A program made the position numbers and the translations under genes. This document shows positions 6,819 to 15,188 of a stretch of 44,281 bases of DNA, piece by piece (within the stretch, counting starts at the first letter, position 1; each line of letters opens with the position of its first letter). The DNA is from Actinomycetota bacterium. GTDB taxonomy: Bacteria > Actinomycetota > Acidimicrobiia > Acidimicrobiales > Ilumatobacteraceae. The stretch spans positions 1 to 44,281 of the forward strand of contig JACQZZ010000100.1 in NCBI GenBank assembly GCA_016213625.1. The letters run 5' to 3'. Under the pieces are notes generated by a model. The model was not told the DNA's origin. It ran no database searches and worked only from the letters and a program-made list of their open reading frames with translations.

Positions 6819-9206
6819 ATGCACGGCACATCGAGTGCTCGACGCTGGCTTCTCCTCGGAGGCGCAGCGGCGTTGGTCGCGACCGTGGGAGTCACCCAGG
6901 CCGCGGCGGACGACGTCGCGCCCACACCCGTGGTCTCCGAGCCGGTGCCCGTGGTCCAGTCGGTGGTCTCGCAGACGCCCACCATCTCGTCCGACGGGCG
7001 CTACGTGGTCTACGCCGGCGCACCGTTGCTGCCCGACGACGAGCGCGACAGCACCGTGTTCCTGCTCGATCGGGCGGGCGACAAGGTGGTGGAACTCACC
7101 ACCCTGGTCGACGGCATCCGCCCCGGCAACTCGGTGTTTCCGGTCATCAGCGCCGACGGGTGCAACGTGGTGGTCATCACCGAGATGGCACTCGATCTGT
7201 TCCGCGACGACGACGCCAACGACCGTTGGGACGTCTACACCCTGCGCCTGCCGTGGTGCGAGGGTGAGCTGGGCGACTGGTCGCTCGTCTCCACCACCCG
7301 CGGCACCGGCTTCGAGAGCAGCGCCGCCGACGACGTGAGCCCGCTGTACCCGCCCGCCGTCAGCGGCGAGGGTGCGCTCGTGGCCTACACGCACCGGTTC
7401 AGCGGCACCGCCCCCGATCTCACCGGCATCACGGTGGTCGACCTCACCGTGCCGCTCGGCGATCCCGGCCGTGCCAACCCGGTGGCCGGTGCACCGGCCG
7501 CCGCACCCGACACCACCTTCCGCTACCACGGCCTGCGCGAGCCGGTGCTCAGCGAGGACGGCAACGTGCTCGCCTTCACCTCCGATGCCAACGCCGCCTC
7601 GCCGCTCGGCGAGTGGGGCACGGGGCCGCAGCCCGGCGGCTTCGCCACGTCGCACGTGTACGTGTGGGACCGCGCCAACATCGACCCGAACACCAACGTC
7701 CGCCGCATCTCGGTGGCTCCCGGTGGCGAGTCGGGCGATGCCGGTACCCCGGCCGTGTCGGGCGACGGCAATGTGGTCGCATTCGTGTCCACCGCCAGCA
7801 ACCTCGTACCCGGTGCCACCCTGCCGGTGTGCGACCCCGAGTGCCCGCCGCAGGTGTACCTGTTCGATCGCACCGACGGTTCGCTCACGCTGGGCAGCCG
7901 CGAACCCGGCGACCCCACGCTGCCGCCGGTGGCCGCCAACCTCGGTGCCACCAAGCCGGCGCTCAACCGCTCGGGTGACGAGCTGATCTACGTGAGCCGC
8001 TCCACCAACCTGTTCCCCACGCGCAGCAGCGAGGTCGGCGGCACACTCGACGGCGACATCGTGGTCACCGTGCCGTCCATCGGCACCGTGCAGCGCATGT
8101 CCACGCTCGCCGATGGCATCACTCCGGCGCCCGCCGCCAACTCGAACCCGAAGGTCTCGGCCAACGGACGCATCGTCGTCTTCGACACGCTGGCCGGCGC
8201 GGCCTACGGCAAGCCGCCGGTCGACGGCCGCCAGATCGCCATCGTCGAGCATCCGCCGGTGCTCAGCCTCAGCAACCTCGATGTCGGCACGGTCGCCGTG
8301 TTGTTCCCCGGTCCGGAATGGTTCCTCGTGCTCGCCAACCAGGGCCCGTCGTCGTTCATCCCGGCGCTCGTCGAGGTCGACAACCCCGACTTCCTCATCA
8401 GCGGTGGCACCTGCGTCGACCAGATCGGCGTGCCCGTGCCTCCTGGCGGTGTGTGCACCGTGAACCTGATGCTCATGCCCAGTGTCCCCGGCAAGATCGA
8501 GGGCACGCTCACCATCCACGAGTACGGGTTCGGGTCGCAGACCATCTCGTCCGAGCTCACCGGCTTCGGCGGCGAGCCGGCGCTGGCCCCCAGCCCCGGT
8601 GGCGCCGAGGCGCACCCCATGGTGGTGGGCAGTCGCGACGAGCCGATGGTCTTCTCGGTCTTCAACGTCGCCTTCAACCCCGTGCGAGTGAAGTCGGTGC
8701 GCATCGAGGGCTCGAACCCCGACGACTTCCAGGTCGGCACCGACGACTGCTCGAGGAAGGGCATCCCGGCCTCGGAGGCCTGCACGCTCGAAGTGCTGTT
8801 CACGCCCACGGCAAGCGGCCGGCGTACGGCCAGCGTGGTGGTCACCACCACCGACGGGGCGTACACCACCATGCTGGTCAGCGGCGACGCCCATTGGGAG
8901 CCGAAGCTGGCGGTCAGCAACACCACTGCCGTGGCACCCTCGAAGGTGCAGGTGGTGGGTGCCGGGTTCTCGCCCAACACTCCGGTGTGGGTGTCGTGGG
9001 CCGACGGCGCGGGCAAGCCCACGTTGGTGGTCACCGATGGCTTCGGTGGCATTCTCGCCGACGTGACCCTGCGGCCCAACGATCGTGCCGGGAACCGCAC
9101 GCTCGTGGCCCAGACCGCCGATGGTCAGTTGGCGAGCGCCGATCTGCAGGTCATCGTGCCCCGCCGCGGTGGCCGGTCGAACTCGCCCCGCTGGCCCGGC
9201 AACTGA
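6819..9206 (+). CDS. Secreted beta-propeller (PD40-like) protein with immunoglobulin-like C-terminal domains
   Basis: The 795-residue protein starts with a signal peptide (SSARRWLLLGGAAALVATVGVTQAAA). Residues about 40-450 carry at least seven blade motifs of the PD40/TolB type: SSDGRYVVYAG, SADGCNVVVI, SGEGALVAYTH, SEDGNVLAFTSDAN, SGDGNVVAFVSTASNLVPG, NRSGDELIYVSRSTNLFP and SANGRIVVFDT. Two ASH/HYDIN-like immunoglobulin-fold domains follow (NPDFLISGGTC..GGVCTVNLMLMPSVPG and NPDDFQVGTDDC..ACTLEVLFTPTASG), each with a cysteine pair, and then an IPT-like domain (VQVVGAGFSPNTPVWVSW). It ends in a basic tail. A scaffold or carbohydrate/protein-binding role outside the cell is likely; no enzyme motif is seen. 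ATG 6819 is chosen over ATG 6789 because of AAAGGAA and the signal peptide. Confidence 0.8.
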   Translation: MHGTSSARRWLLLGGAAALVATVGVTQAAADDVAPTPVVSEPVPVVQSVVSQTPTISSDGRYVVYAGAPLLPDDERDSTVFLLDRAGDKVVELTTLVDGIRPGNSVFPVISADGCNVVVITEMALDLFRDDDANDRWDVYTLRLPWCEGELGDWSLVSTTRGTGFESSAADDVSPLYPPAVSGEGALVAYTHRFSGTAPDLTGITVVDLTVPLGDPGRANPVAGAPAAAPDTTFRYHGLREPVLSEDGNVLAFTSDANAASPLGEWGTGPQPGGFATSHVYVWDRANIDPNTNVRRISVAPGGESGDAGTPAVSGDGNVVAFVSTASNLVPGATLPVCDPECPPQVYLFDRTDGSLTLGSREPGDPTLPPVAANLGATKPALNRSGDELIYVSRSTNLFPTRSSEVGGTLDGDIVVTVPSIGTVQRMSTLADGITPAPAANSNPKVSANGRIVVFDTLAGAAYGKPPVDGRQIAIVEHPPVLSLSNLDVGTVAVLFPGPEWFLVLANQGPSSFIPALVEVDNPDFLISGGTCVDQIGVPVPPGGVCTVNLMLMPSVPGKIEGTLTIHEYGFGSQTISSELTGFGGEPALAPSPGGAEAHPMVVGSRDEPMVFSVFNVAFNPVRVKSVRIEGSNPDDFQVGTDDCSRKGIPASEACTLEVLFTPTASGRRTASVVVTTTDGAYTTMLVSGDAHWEPKLAVSNTTAVAPSKVQVVGAGFSPNTPVWVSWADGAGKPTLVVTDGFGGILADVTLRPNDRAGNRTLVAQTADGQLASADLQVIVPRRGGRSNSPRWPGN

Positions 9207-9240
9207 TCCCCTTCTCGGGCTGCATCGTCCCAAACCAGCT

Positions 9241-9313
9241 CCTCGGTCTGATTCGTCTCGGCCTCCGAAACAGTCTCGGCCTCCGAAACGAATCAGCCCG
9301 AGATCGGACCGAG
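9241..9313. repeat. Nested inverted and direct repeats between convergent genes (probable bidirectional terminator)
   Basis: CTGATTCGT (9247-9255) pairs with ACGAATCAG (9287-9295), and the stem can extend inward to about 14 bp with one mismatch. An outer pair, CTCGGTC (9241-9247) with GACCGAG (9307-9313), encloses it. The 17-mer GTCTCGGCCTCCGAAAC also occurs twice in tandem inside (about 9254-9270 and 9272-9288). The element fills the 136-bp gap between two converging genes, so a two-way terminator or a REP-like element is the simplest reading. Confidence 0.55.
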
Positions 9314-9342
9314 CCGAGCGGGTGGTTCGTGCGGTGGACGGG

Positions 9343-10548
9343 TCAGGCGTCGACGAGGCGGCCGCTGACGAACACGTTGGCGTTGCAGGCGGTGGCGGTG
9401 AGGTCGCTCACGCCGTCGCACGTGACCGTGACCGTGAGCTGCTGGTTGGCCGCCAGTTCGAGCGGCGTGACCAACGGCTGGTCCACGTCGAGCCCGAACA
9501 TCGGGGCGAAGCTGTACGTGAACAGCGCGTTGCCGTCCTTCGACACCACGAGGGTGCCGTTGTCGACCTGCGGGTTCTGCACGATCAGGTCGGTGACGCG
9601 CAGGACCTTGCCCGCGGGCACCGTGTACTGATTCGCACCGCTCTGACCCTGGGGCACCGACACCGGCAGTGGGATGTTCACGATGGTGCCCTTGTCGTCG
9701 ACCGGAGTGGTGACCACGGTGGATTCCGAGCCGGCATCGGGCGATGAGTCGAGCGTGGTGCTCTGCGTGGGCACCGCCTTGTCGACGGCCGCCTGGGCGG
9801 CATCGTCGATGGCCGGCTTGACCAGACCAACCCACGCCACGGCGAGCACGGCCAAGGCCGCACCCGCGGCGACGAGCCGACCGATGAGGTTCTCCGGGAT
9901 GACGGGCGTCTGCACGAACGTGGCCGGCGAGGTGGCCGTGGGGCTGCCCGGCTGGTCGGCGTCGATGCGGAAGGGCACCGTGCGCGGGTGGCGTTGCCAC
10001 TGCATGCCGGTGGTGTGCACCTTCAGCCGCACCAGGGTGCTGGCACCGGGCTCGACGCCGGCGGCAGGCGGATCGAACTCGCCCTCGATGCGGCCCGACG
10101 GGTCGACGAGGTGCAGGCGGCAGCTGGCCTGGGTGTTCCCACGGTTCTCGAGCATCATGTCGTAGGTGGCGGTGCGCCGGCCGCGCAACGCGGGCTGCAG
10201 CACGTTCAGACGGCGATCGAAGCTCTCACCGATGATGAGGGTGGTCTCGGCGGTGGTGAGGTTGTCGGGGTCGTGCTGCGGCACGATGCGCACCGACAGC
10301 GCAGTGGGGCCGGCCGTGGTGCTGGGCAGCATCGGCGGCGCGACTTCCACGTCGATGATCTGCTGGGTGCCGCCGAACAGGGTGAGGTTGGCCGGGCGCA
10401 GCGTGGTCCATCCGGCTGGCATGCCCACCGGGGTGAGCACGAACGAATCCGTGGTGTCGGACAGGTTGACGACCGTCAACTGCAGCACCGCGGTGGTGCC
10501 GGGCGCGACGTCGACATCGCCGGAGGAGAACCATGCCTGTGCTGCCAT
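9343..10548 (-). CDS. Membrane-anchored protein with tandem Ig-like (NEW3/COG1470-type) domains
   Basis: The 401-residue protein has two N-terminal immunoglobulin-like domains (VDVAPGTTAVLQLTVVNLSDTTDSF..PAGWTTLRP; RTATYDMMLENRGNTQASCRL..VEPGASTLVRLKV), one transmembrane helix near residues 218-238 (LIGRLVAAGAALAVLAVAWVGLV), a Thr/Ser-rich linker and a C-terminal beta domain ending in SGRLVDA. There is no N-terminal signal peptide, so the first domains probably lie in the cytoplasm and the last outside. No enzyme motif is visible. It starts 13 bp after the GGDEF gene and is likely co-transcribed with it, which suggests a link between c-di-GMP signalling and the envelope, but this is inference. 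Confidence 0.7.
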   Translation of the reverse strand: MAAQAWFSSGDVDVAPGTTAVLQLTVVNLSDTTDSFVLTPVGMPAGWTTLRPANLTLFGGTQQIIDVEVAPPMLPSTTAGPTALSVRIVPQHDPDNLTTAETTLIIGESFDRRLNVLQPALRGRRTATYDMMLENRGNTQASCRLHLVDPSGRIEGEFDPPAAGVEPGASTLVRLKVHTTGMQWQRHPRTVPFRIDADQPGSPTATSPATFVQTPVIPENLIGRLVAAGAALAVLAVAWVGLVKPAIDDAAQAAVDKAVPTQSTTLDSSPDAGSESTVVTTPVDDKGTIVNIPLPVSVPQGQSGANQYTVPAGKVLRVTDLIVQNPQVDNGTLVVSKDGNALFTYSFAPMFGLDVDQPLVTPLELAANQQLTVTVTCDGVSDLTATACNANVFVSGRLVDA

Positions 10549-10561
10549 GTGGGGAGTGACC

Positions 10562-12103
10562 CTAGCGAATCACGATGCGGTCGCGGCCGGACCGTTTCGC
10601 CTCTTGCAGCGCCGACGATGCATCGGCGAGCAGCTGGGTGGCGTCCATGCCGGAGTTGCCGACGGTGACACCCACGCTCGCGGTCAACTTCACGTCGGAC
10701 GGCACGCCGTGCCAGGTACGCATGGCGATGAGTTGCCGCACACGCTCGAACACCACCCGCGCGTCGCCCGGGGAGGTCTCGCGCAGCACCATCACGAACT
10801 CGTCGCCGCCCAGTCGAGCGACCGAGTCGCCGCGGCGCAGCACTCGCTCGAGCAGCCCGGCCACTTCCTGCAGCACGCCGTCGCCTTCGAGGTAGCCGTA
10901 GTCGTCGTTGATCTGCTTGAACCCGTCGAGGTCGATGACGCCCACGCACACCGGCGGGTAGTCCTGCAGCACGTCGGGCAGCAGATGGGCCAGGTGGCGA
11001 CGGTTCGGCAACCCGGTGAGCGGATCGCTCTCGCTGATGGCTTCCACACGGCGGTGGTCAACGCCCAGGCGGATGTGCTCCCAACGGGCCACTCGCTGGT
11101 CGTGCAGTCGCAGCGACACGTCGCGCAGGTTGCGCTCCAGCGCGGCTCGCGCCTCGGCGTACAGGCCGGCCTGCCAGAGCACCTCCACCTCGAGTTCGAG
11201 GAGCGGCCCGAGGTACTCGGTGGCGTGCACCTCGGCGGCCAGAGCGAGGGCCTCGTCGATGAGGTCGCGGACGCCGACGTCGCGGGTGAGTCCCCACAGC
11301 GCCAGCGCCTCGCCGGCGATGGCCACCACCAGCTCCTCACGCATCCCGTACTCGGTGGCGATGCGACGGGCCTTGGACGCGTCGTCGATCGCGGCGTGGT
11401 AGTGCCCGATCTCGGCGAGCATCATCGATCGGTGCGCCAGCGCGGTGCCGATGGCCATCATCTCGTTCCCGCCCTCGGGGTCGAGGGCGGCGGTGGCCGC
11501 GTAGAGCCCGTCGTGCAGCAGGCGGTGCTCTTCCTGCTCGTCGGGCTCGCGCTGGGCCGCGTAGTGGTAGGTGGCCGACATGTTGGCGTAGGCGAACTGG
11601 CGGTCGATCTCGTTCTCGGCCAGCCGCAGGGCGCGGTCGTACAGATCGAGTGCCGCGTCGACGAACCCGCAGTTGGCGTACGTCGCGGCCATGTTGTGGA
11701 TCACCTGGTACAGCTCGGGCTCATTGGGCAGTTGGTCGAGGATGTAGGCCGCCTCGGACAACGCGTGCGCGGCCTCGGCGTAGCGATGGTTGCGCTGGTG
11801 TTCGTCGACGATCAGACCGAGCGCGTCGGCGAGCTCGGGCAGGTACGCCTCCGACCGCGCCTGCTGGGCCACCACGCGTGCGAGCGCCGCCGCCTCTTCG
11901 TGGTGTTCGGTGGCCACCAGGCAGCACGCCTGGCGAATCTGCAGGTTGAGCTGCGACTGCAGGTTCTCGGCGCCGTCGGCGGCCAAGGAGAACAACAACG
12001 CCGCGCGTTGGAAATCGCCGGCCTGTCGGGCTTCGTGAGCCTGTTGCTCGACGCTCACGAGCGTCGACGCCGAGAGTGCAGTGGGGTTCGCCTGACCGTT
12101 CAC
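10562..12103 (-). CDS. TPR-containing diguanylate cyclase (GGDEF)
   Basis: The 513-residue protein has about 340 N-terminal residues of helical TPR-like repeats (alternating A/L-rich helices such as AATYANCGFVDAALDLYDRAL), then a full GGDEF domain from about residue 350 (SESDPLTGLPNRRHLAHLL). The active-site motif is an exact GGDEF (about residues 432-436). RRGD, five residues before it, matches the RxxD product-inhibition site. This supports real synthesis of c-di-GMP with feedback control. There is no membrane segment, so the enzyme is probably cytoplasmic and controlled through the TPR region. GTG 12103 is supported by GAAAGGAA upstream on the minus strand. It diverges from hemB with 39 bp between start codons. 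Confidence 0.9.
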   Translation of the reverse strand: MNGQANPTALSASTLVSVEQQAHEARQAGDFQRAALLFSLAADGAENLQSQLNLQIRQACCLVATEHHEEAAALARVVAQQARSEAYLPELADALGLIVDEHQRNHRYAEAAHALSEAAYILDQLPNEPELYQVIHNMAATYANCGFVDAALDLYDRALRLAENEIDRQFAYANMSATYHYAAQREPDEQEEHRLLHDGLYAATAALDPEGGNEMMAIGTALAHRSMMLAEIGHYHAAIDDASKARRIATEYGMREELVVAIAGEALALWGLTRDVGVRDLIDEALALAAEVHATEYLGPLLELEVEVLWQAGLYAEARAALERNLRDVSLRLHDQRVARWEHIRLGVDHRRVEAISESDPLTGLPNRRHLAHLLPDVLQDYPPVCVGVIDLDGFKQINDDYGYLEGDGVLQEVAGLLERVLRRGDSVARLGGDEFVMVLRETSPGDARVVFERVRQLIAMRTWHGVPSDVKLTASVGVTVGNSGMDATQLLADASSALQEAKRSGRDRIVIR

Positions 12104-12128
12104 CGGGCGATTCCTTTCACGATCCGAA

Positions 12129-12134
12129 TACGAT
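12129..12134 (+). promoter_or_regulatory. -10 box TACGAT of hemB
   Basis: TACGAT is followed by eight bases and the GTG start of hemB at 12143, a leaderless arrangement. The 39-bp gap also has to hold the control region of the divergent GGDEF gene. Confidence 0.45.
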
Positions 12135-12142
12135 GCGGAGTC

Positions 12143-13147
12143 GTGACCGGCAACTTTCCCGTCTCGCGGCCGCGTCGGCTGCGCAGTTCGGCCCCGATGC
12201 GCGACCTCGTCGCCGAGACGCAGCTCGACGTCCGCCATCTGGTGGCACCGCTCTTCGTGCGCGAGGGCATCGACGAACCACAGCCCATCGCGTCGCTTCC
12301 GGGCGTCGTGCAGCACACCCGTGCCAGTCTGCGCGAGGAAGTTCGGCAGCTCGCCGACCTCGGCGTGCGCGCCGTCATGCTCTTCGGTGTACCAACCATC
12401 AAGGATTCCATCGGCTCCGGAGCCTTCGACCCTGAGGGAATCGTGCAACTTTCCTTGCAGGATCTTGCCGCTGACGTGGGCGACCGGATGGTTCTGATGG
12501 CCGATCTGTGCGTCGATGAGTACACCGATCACGGTCATTGCGGCGTGCTCGACGGCCCAGCAGGCGACCCGCACACCTCGGTCGACAACGACGCCACGCT
12601 CGAGATCTACGGCCGCATCGCCGTCGCTCAGGCCCAGGCCGGGGCACATGTGGTGGCGCCCAGCGGGATGATGGACGGCCAGGTGGGCGCCATTCGCGCC
12701 GCACTCGACAGCGCCGGGCACGCGAACACGGCCATCCTCGCCTACTCGGCGAAGTACGCCAGCGGCCTGTACGGCCCGTTCCGCGATGCGGTCGACTGCG
12801 CCATCGTGGGTGGTGGCGACCGCAAGGCTTACCAGCAGGATTGGCGCAACGGGGCGCGAGAGGCGTTGCTCGAGGTGCAGGCCGACCTGGACCAGGGCGC
12901 CGACATGGTGATGGTGAAGCCCGCGCTCGCGTACCTCGACATCATCGCCGCCGTTCGCGCCGCCGTCACGGTCCCGCTCGCGGCGTATCACGTCAGCGGC
13001 GAGTACGCGATGCTCAAGGCCGCCGCGGCCAACGGCTGGATCGACCACGACGTGGTGGCCATCGAGCACCTCACCGCCATCAAGCGCGCCGGCGCCGACA
13101 TCGTCCTCACCTATCTCGCCCGCTGGTTCGCGGAGGCCCACGCATGA
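12143..13147 (+). CDS. hemB: Delta-aminolevulinic acid dehydratase (porphobilinogen synthase)
   Basis: The 334-residue enzyme condenses two 5-aminolevulinate molecules to porphobilinogen. Key features are the metal-site segment DLCVDEYTDHGHCGVLD, with two of the three zinc cysteines and Asp in place of the middle one (a pattern seen in actinobacterial enzymes), the lysine in LAYSAKYASGLYGPFRDA, and the Schiff-base lysine in DMVMVKPALAYLD. Length is normal. GTG 12143 is selected by the -10 box eight bases upstream; the frame stays open far upstream but only inside the antisense GGDEF gene. The stop overlaps the hemL start (ATGA, 13144-13147). Confidence 0.95.
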   Translation: MTGNFPVSRPRRLRSSAPMRDLVAETQLDVRHLVAPLFVREGIDEPQPIASLPGVVQHTRASLREEVRQLADLGVRAVMLFGVPTIKDSIGSGAFDPEGIVQLSLQDLAADVGDRMVLMADLCVDEYTDHGHCGVLDGPAGDPHTSVDNDATLEIYGRIAVAQAQAGAHVVAPSGMMDGQVGAIRAALDSAGHANTAILAYSAKYASGLYGPFRDAVDCAIVGGGDRKAYQQDWRNGAREALLEVQADLDQGADMVMVKPALAYLDIIAAVRAAVTVPLAAYHVSGEYAMLKAAAANGWIDHDVVAIEHLTAIKRAGADIVLTYLARWFAEAHA

Positions 13148-14457
13148 CTGAATCGTCGCTGCCGTCGCTGCCGGGCGGCCTGCCCCGCTCGAATGCCGAG
13201 CTGTTCGCCCGCTCGTGCGCGGTCATTCCCGGGGGCGTGAACAGCAGCATCCGCGCGTTCAAGGCCGTCGGTGGCACGCCCTACCTGGTCGAGCGGGCCG
13301 AGGGTCCGTACGTGTTCGACGTGGAGGGCACGCGGTACATCGACCTGGTGCAGAGCTACGGCGCGGTCATCCTGGGCCACGCCCACCCGTCGGTCACCGC
13401 CGCCCTCGCTGCGGCTGCGGTGAACGGCACGTCGTACGGCGCGCCCACGCCCGGCGAACTGCTGCTGGCGGAGGAGATCTCCGCCCGAGTGCCCAGCTGC
13501 GAGCGCGTCCGCCTGATGAACTCCGGCACCGAGGCCACCAGCACGGCGGTGCGCCTGGCCCGCGGCTTCACGGGGCGCGACCGCATCGTCATCTTCCACG
13601 GCAACTTCCACGGTGCCACCGACGCGCTGCTGGCGGCGGGTGGCAGCGGTGTTGCCACGCTCGGACTGCCGGGGACCGCCGGCGTGCCGGCGAGCGCGGT
13701 GGCCTCCACGATGGTGGTGCCGTACAACGTCGTGCCCCAACTCGACGAGCAGGTCGCTGCCGTGTTCGTCGAGCCCGTGGCGGCGAACATGGGCGTCGTG
13801 GCCCCCCAGCCCGGCTTCCTGGAAGGTCTGCGCGCCGAGTGCGACCGCGTGGGCGCGTTGCTGGTGTTCGACGAGGTCATCACGGGGTTCCGTCTGGGCA
13901 CCGGGGGAGCACAGGGGCACTACGGCGTGCGCCCGGACCTCACCACGTTCGGCAAGGTCATCGGTGGCGGTCTGCCCATCGGCGCCGTCGGCGGTCGCCG
14001 CGACATCATGGAGACACTCTCGCCGTTGGGCAAGGTGTTCCACGCCGGCACCCTGGCCGGCAACCCGCTCGCCACCGCCGCCGGCCGGGCGGCACTCGGT
14101 GAGCTGACCCCGCAGGTGTACGACACGCTGCGCGAGCGTGCGGCGCTGTTGTCGCAGGTGCTCACCGAGGCGTGCGCGGCGGCCGGACTGCCGGCGTCGT
14201 TCCCGGTCGTCGGCACACTCGTGGGCATGTACTTCGGCCCGGGCGCGGTGCCCACGAACTTCGACGAGGCCAAGACCACCGACGAGCGGCTGTACGCGGC
14301 GTTCTTCCACGCCATGCTCGCCGAGGGTGTGGCGTTGGCACCTGGTGCGTACGAAGCGCTGTTCGTGGGTCTCGGTCACACCACCGAGGTCATCCAGGCC
14401 ATCGGCGTCGCCGCGGGGCGCGCCGCGCAGGCTGCAGTCGCGAACACCCAGGGCTGA
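13144..14457 (+). CDS. hemL: Glutamate-1-semialdehyde 2,1-aminomutase
   Basis: The 437-residue PLP enzyme converts glutamate-1-semialdehyde, the HemA product, to 5-aminolevulinate. Visible motifs: PGGVNSSIRAFKAVGG at the N-terminus, MNSGTEATSTAVRLARG (about residues 122-138), FHGNFHGATDALL, LLVFDEVITGFRLG, and TTFGKVIGGGLPIGAVGG with the PLP-binding lysine. A fully conserved HAGTLAGNPL block follows. The ATG overlaps the hemB stop by four bases, so hemB-hemL are translationally coupled. With hemACD at 3.9-6.8 kb and hemB here, the window covers the pathway from glutamyl-tRNA to uroporphyrinogen III. Confidence 0.96.
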   Translation: MTESSLPSLPGGLPRSNAELFARSCAVIPGGVNSSIRAFKAVGGTPYLVERAEGPYVFDVEGTRYIDLVQSYGAVILGHAHPSVTAALAAAAVNGTSYGAPTPGELLLAEEISARVPSCERVRLMNSGTEATSTAVRLARGFTGRDRIVIFHGNFHGATDALLAAGGSGVATLGLPGTAGVPASAVASTMVVPYNVVPQLDEQVAAVFVEPVAANMGVVAPQPGFLEGLRAECDRVGALLVFDEVITGFRLGTGGAQGHYGVRPDLTTFGKVIGGGLPIGAVGGRRDIMETLSPLGKVFHAGTLAGNPLATAAGRAALGELTPQVYDTLRERAALLSQVLTEACAAAGLPASFPVVGTLVGMYFGPGAVPTNFDEAKTTDERLYAAFFHAMLAEGVALAPGAYEALFVGLGHTTEVIQAIGVAAGRAAQAAVANTQG

Positions 14458-14459
14458 CC

Positions 14460-14465
14460 TACGCT
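14460..14465 (+). promoter_or_regulatory. -10 box TACGCT of a leaderless gene
   Basis: TACGCT, then six bases (CGCGGC), then GTG 14472. The box starts with the last base before the hemL-distal gap and fixes the start of the next gene. Confidence 0.45.
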
Positions 14466-14471
14466 CGCGGC

Positions 14472-15170
14472 GTGCGTCAGTTCTTCTCACCACGGTTCTG
14501 GCTGACGTTGCTCGCGTTGGGCGGGCTGTTGCTGGTGCTCATCACGGTGTTCGGTGGGAAGTCCACGCCGGGCATCGCGCCGGTGCAGGCCGACGCCGAT
14601 CCCGAGCGCACCATCGACCTGATCTCGTGGATCTACATCGCCACGCCGCAGGAAGGGTTCGGATTCGAGCGTGGCGCCACCACCCGCGACCTGGCGCTGC
14701 AGCTGGACGCGACGCGCACGATGGTGGTGAAGGCGGGTACTCCCGGCGAGATCACCTGCCCCACGTTCGACGTGCCGGGCACGTGCACCGTGGCGGCCGA
14801 TCTGCTGGGCGACGCCGTGCTGTGGTTCAGCATCGTGCCCGGTCCGCCCGGTGCCACGGTGGTGTTGCCGGCCGTGGTGGAGATGATCGACGGTGGTTTC
14901 GTGCGGTTGGCCAACGACTGGATCGTGCGTCGGGCATCCACCGTGGAACGGTCGTGTGTGGAGGACACCTCGTCGCTGTCCGACTTCATCCGCACCTACG
15001 GCGAGAACGCCACGTCGACGTTCAACTTCGAGACGCAGAAGATCGTCAAGGTCAGCTGCCCGCGCGAGGGCACCGACACCACCGACCCGATCTCGTCGAG
15101 CACCGTGGTGCCCAGCTCGGTGATCGTCGGCACCGAGACCGAAACGGTCACCGAAACCGTCGCCCCCTGA
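14472..15170 (+). CDS. Membrane-anchored extracytoplasmic protein of unknown function
   Basis: The 232-residue protein has a short basic start (RQFFSPRFW), one hydrophobic helix (LTLLALGGLLLVLITVF, about residues 10-26) and a largely polar beta-rich external part with three cysteines visible (TCPTFDVPGTC, RSCVED, KVSCPR). The tail is rich in Thr, Ser, Val and Glu (VGTETETVTETVAP). No family is recognised. GTG 14472 is supported by the -10 box six bases upstream and by the position of the membrane helix. It is convergent with rlmB; the two stops are 14 bp apart. Confidence 0.65.
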   Translation: MRQFFSPRFWLTLLALGGLLLVLITVFGGKSTPGIAPVQADADPERTIDLISWIYIATPQEGFGFERGATTRDLALQLDATRTMVVKAGTPGEITCPTFDVPGTCTVAADLLGDAVLWFSIVPGPPGATVVLPAVVEMIDGGFVRLANDWIVRRASTVERSCVEDTSSLSDFIRTYGENATSTFNFETQKIVKVSCPREGTDTTDPISSSTVVPSSVIVGTETETVTETVAP

Positions 15171-15188
15171 CCTTCCCGGCGGGGTCAG
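15167..15188. terminator. Short dyad spanning both convergent stop codons
   Basis: CTGACC (15167-15172) and GGTCAG (15183-15188) form a 6-bp stem with a 10-base loop. The stop codons of both converging genes lie inside the arms. It is weak as a terminator and has no T-run. Confidence 0.3.

Noticed and set aside
6702..9233. 843-residue minus-strand frame opposite the secreted propeller gene
   Set aside because: It has the same antisense shadow composition; it crosses the hemD end and the promoter, and has no recognisable domain.
10166..12142. Upstream in-frame extension of hemB
   Set aside because: The extension lies opposite the GGDEF gene, shows no conserved sequence, and the hemB -10 box and GTG 12143 begin the conserved protein.
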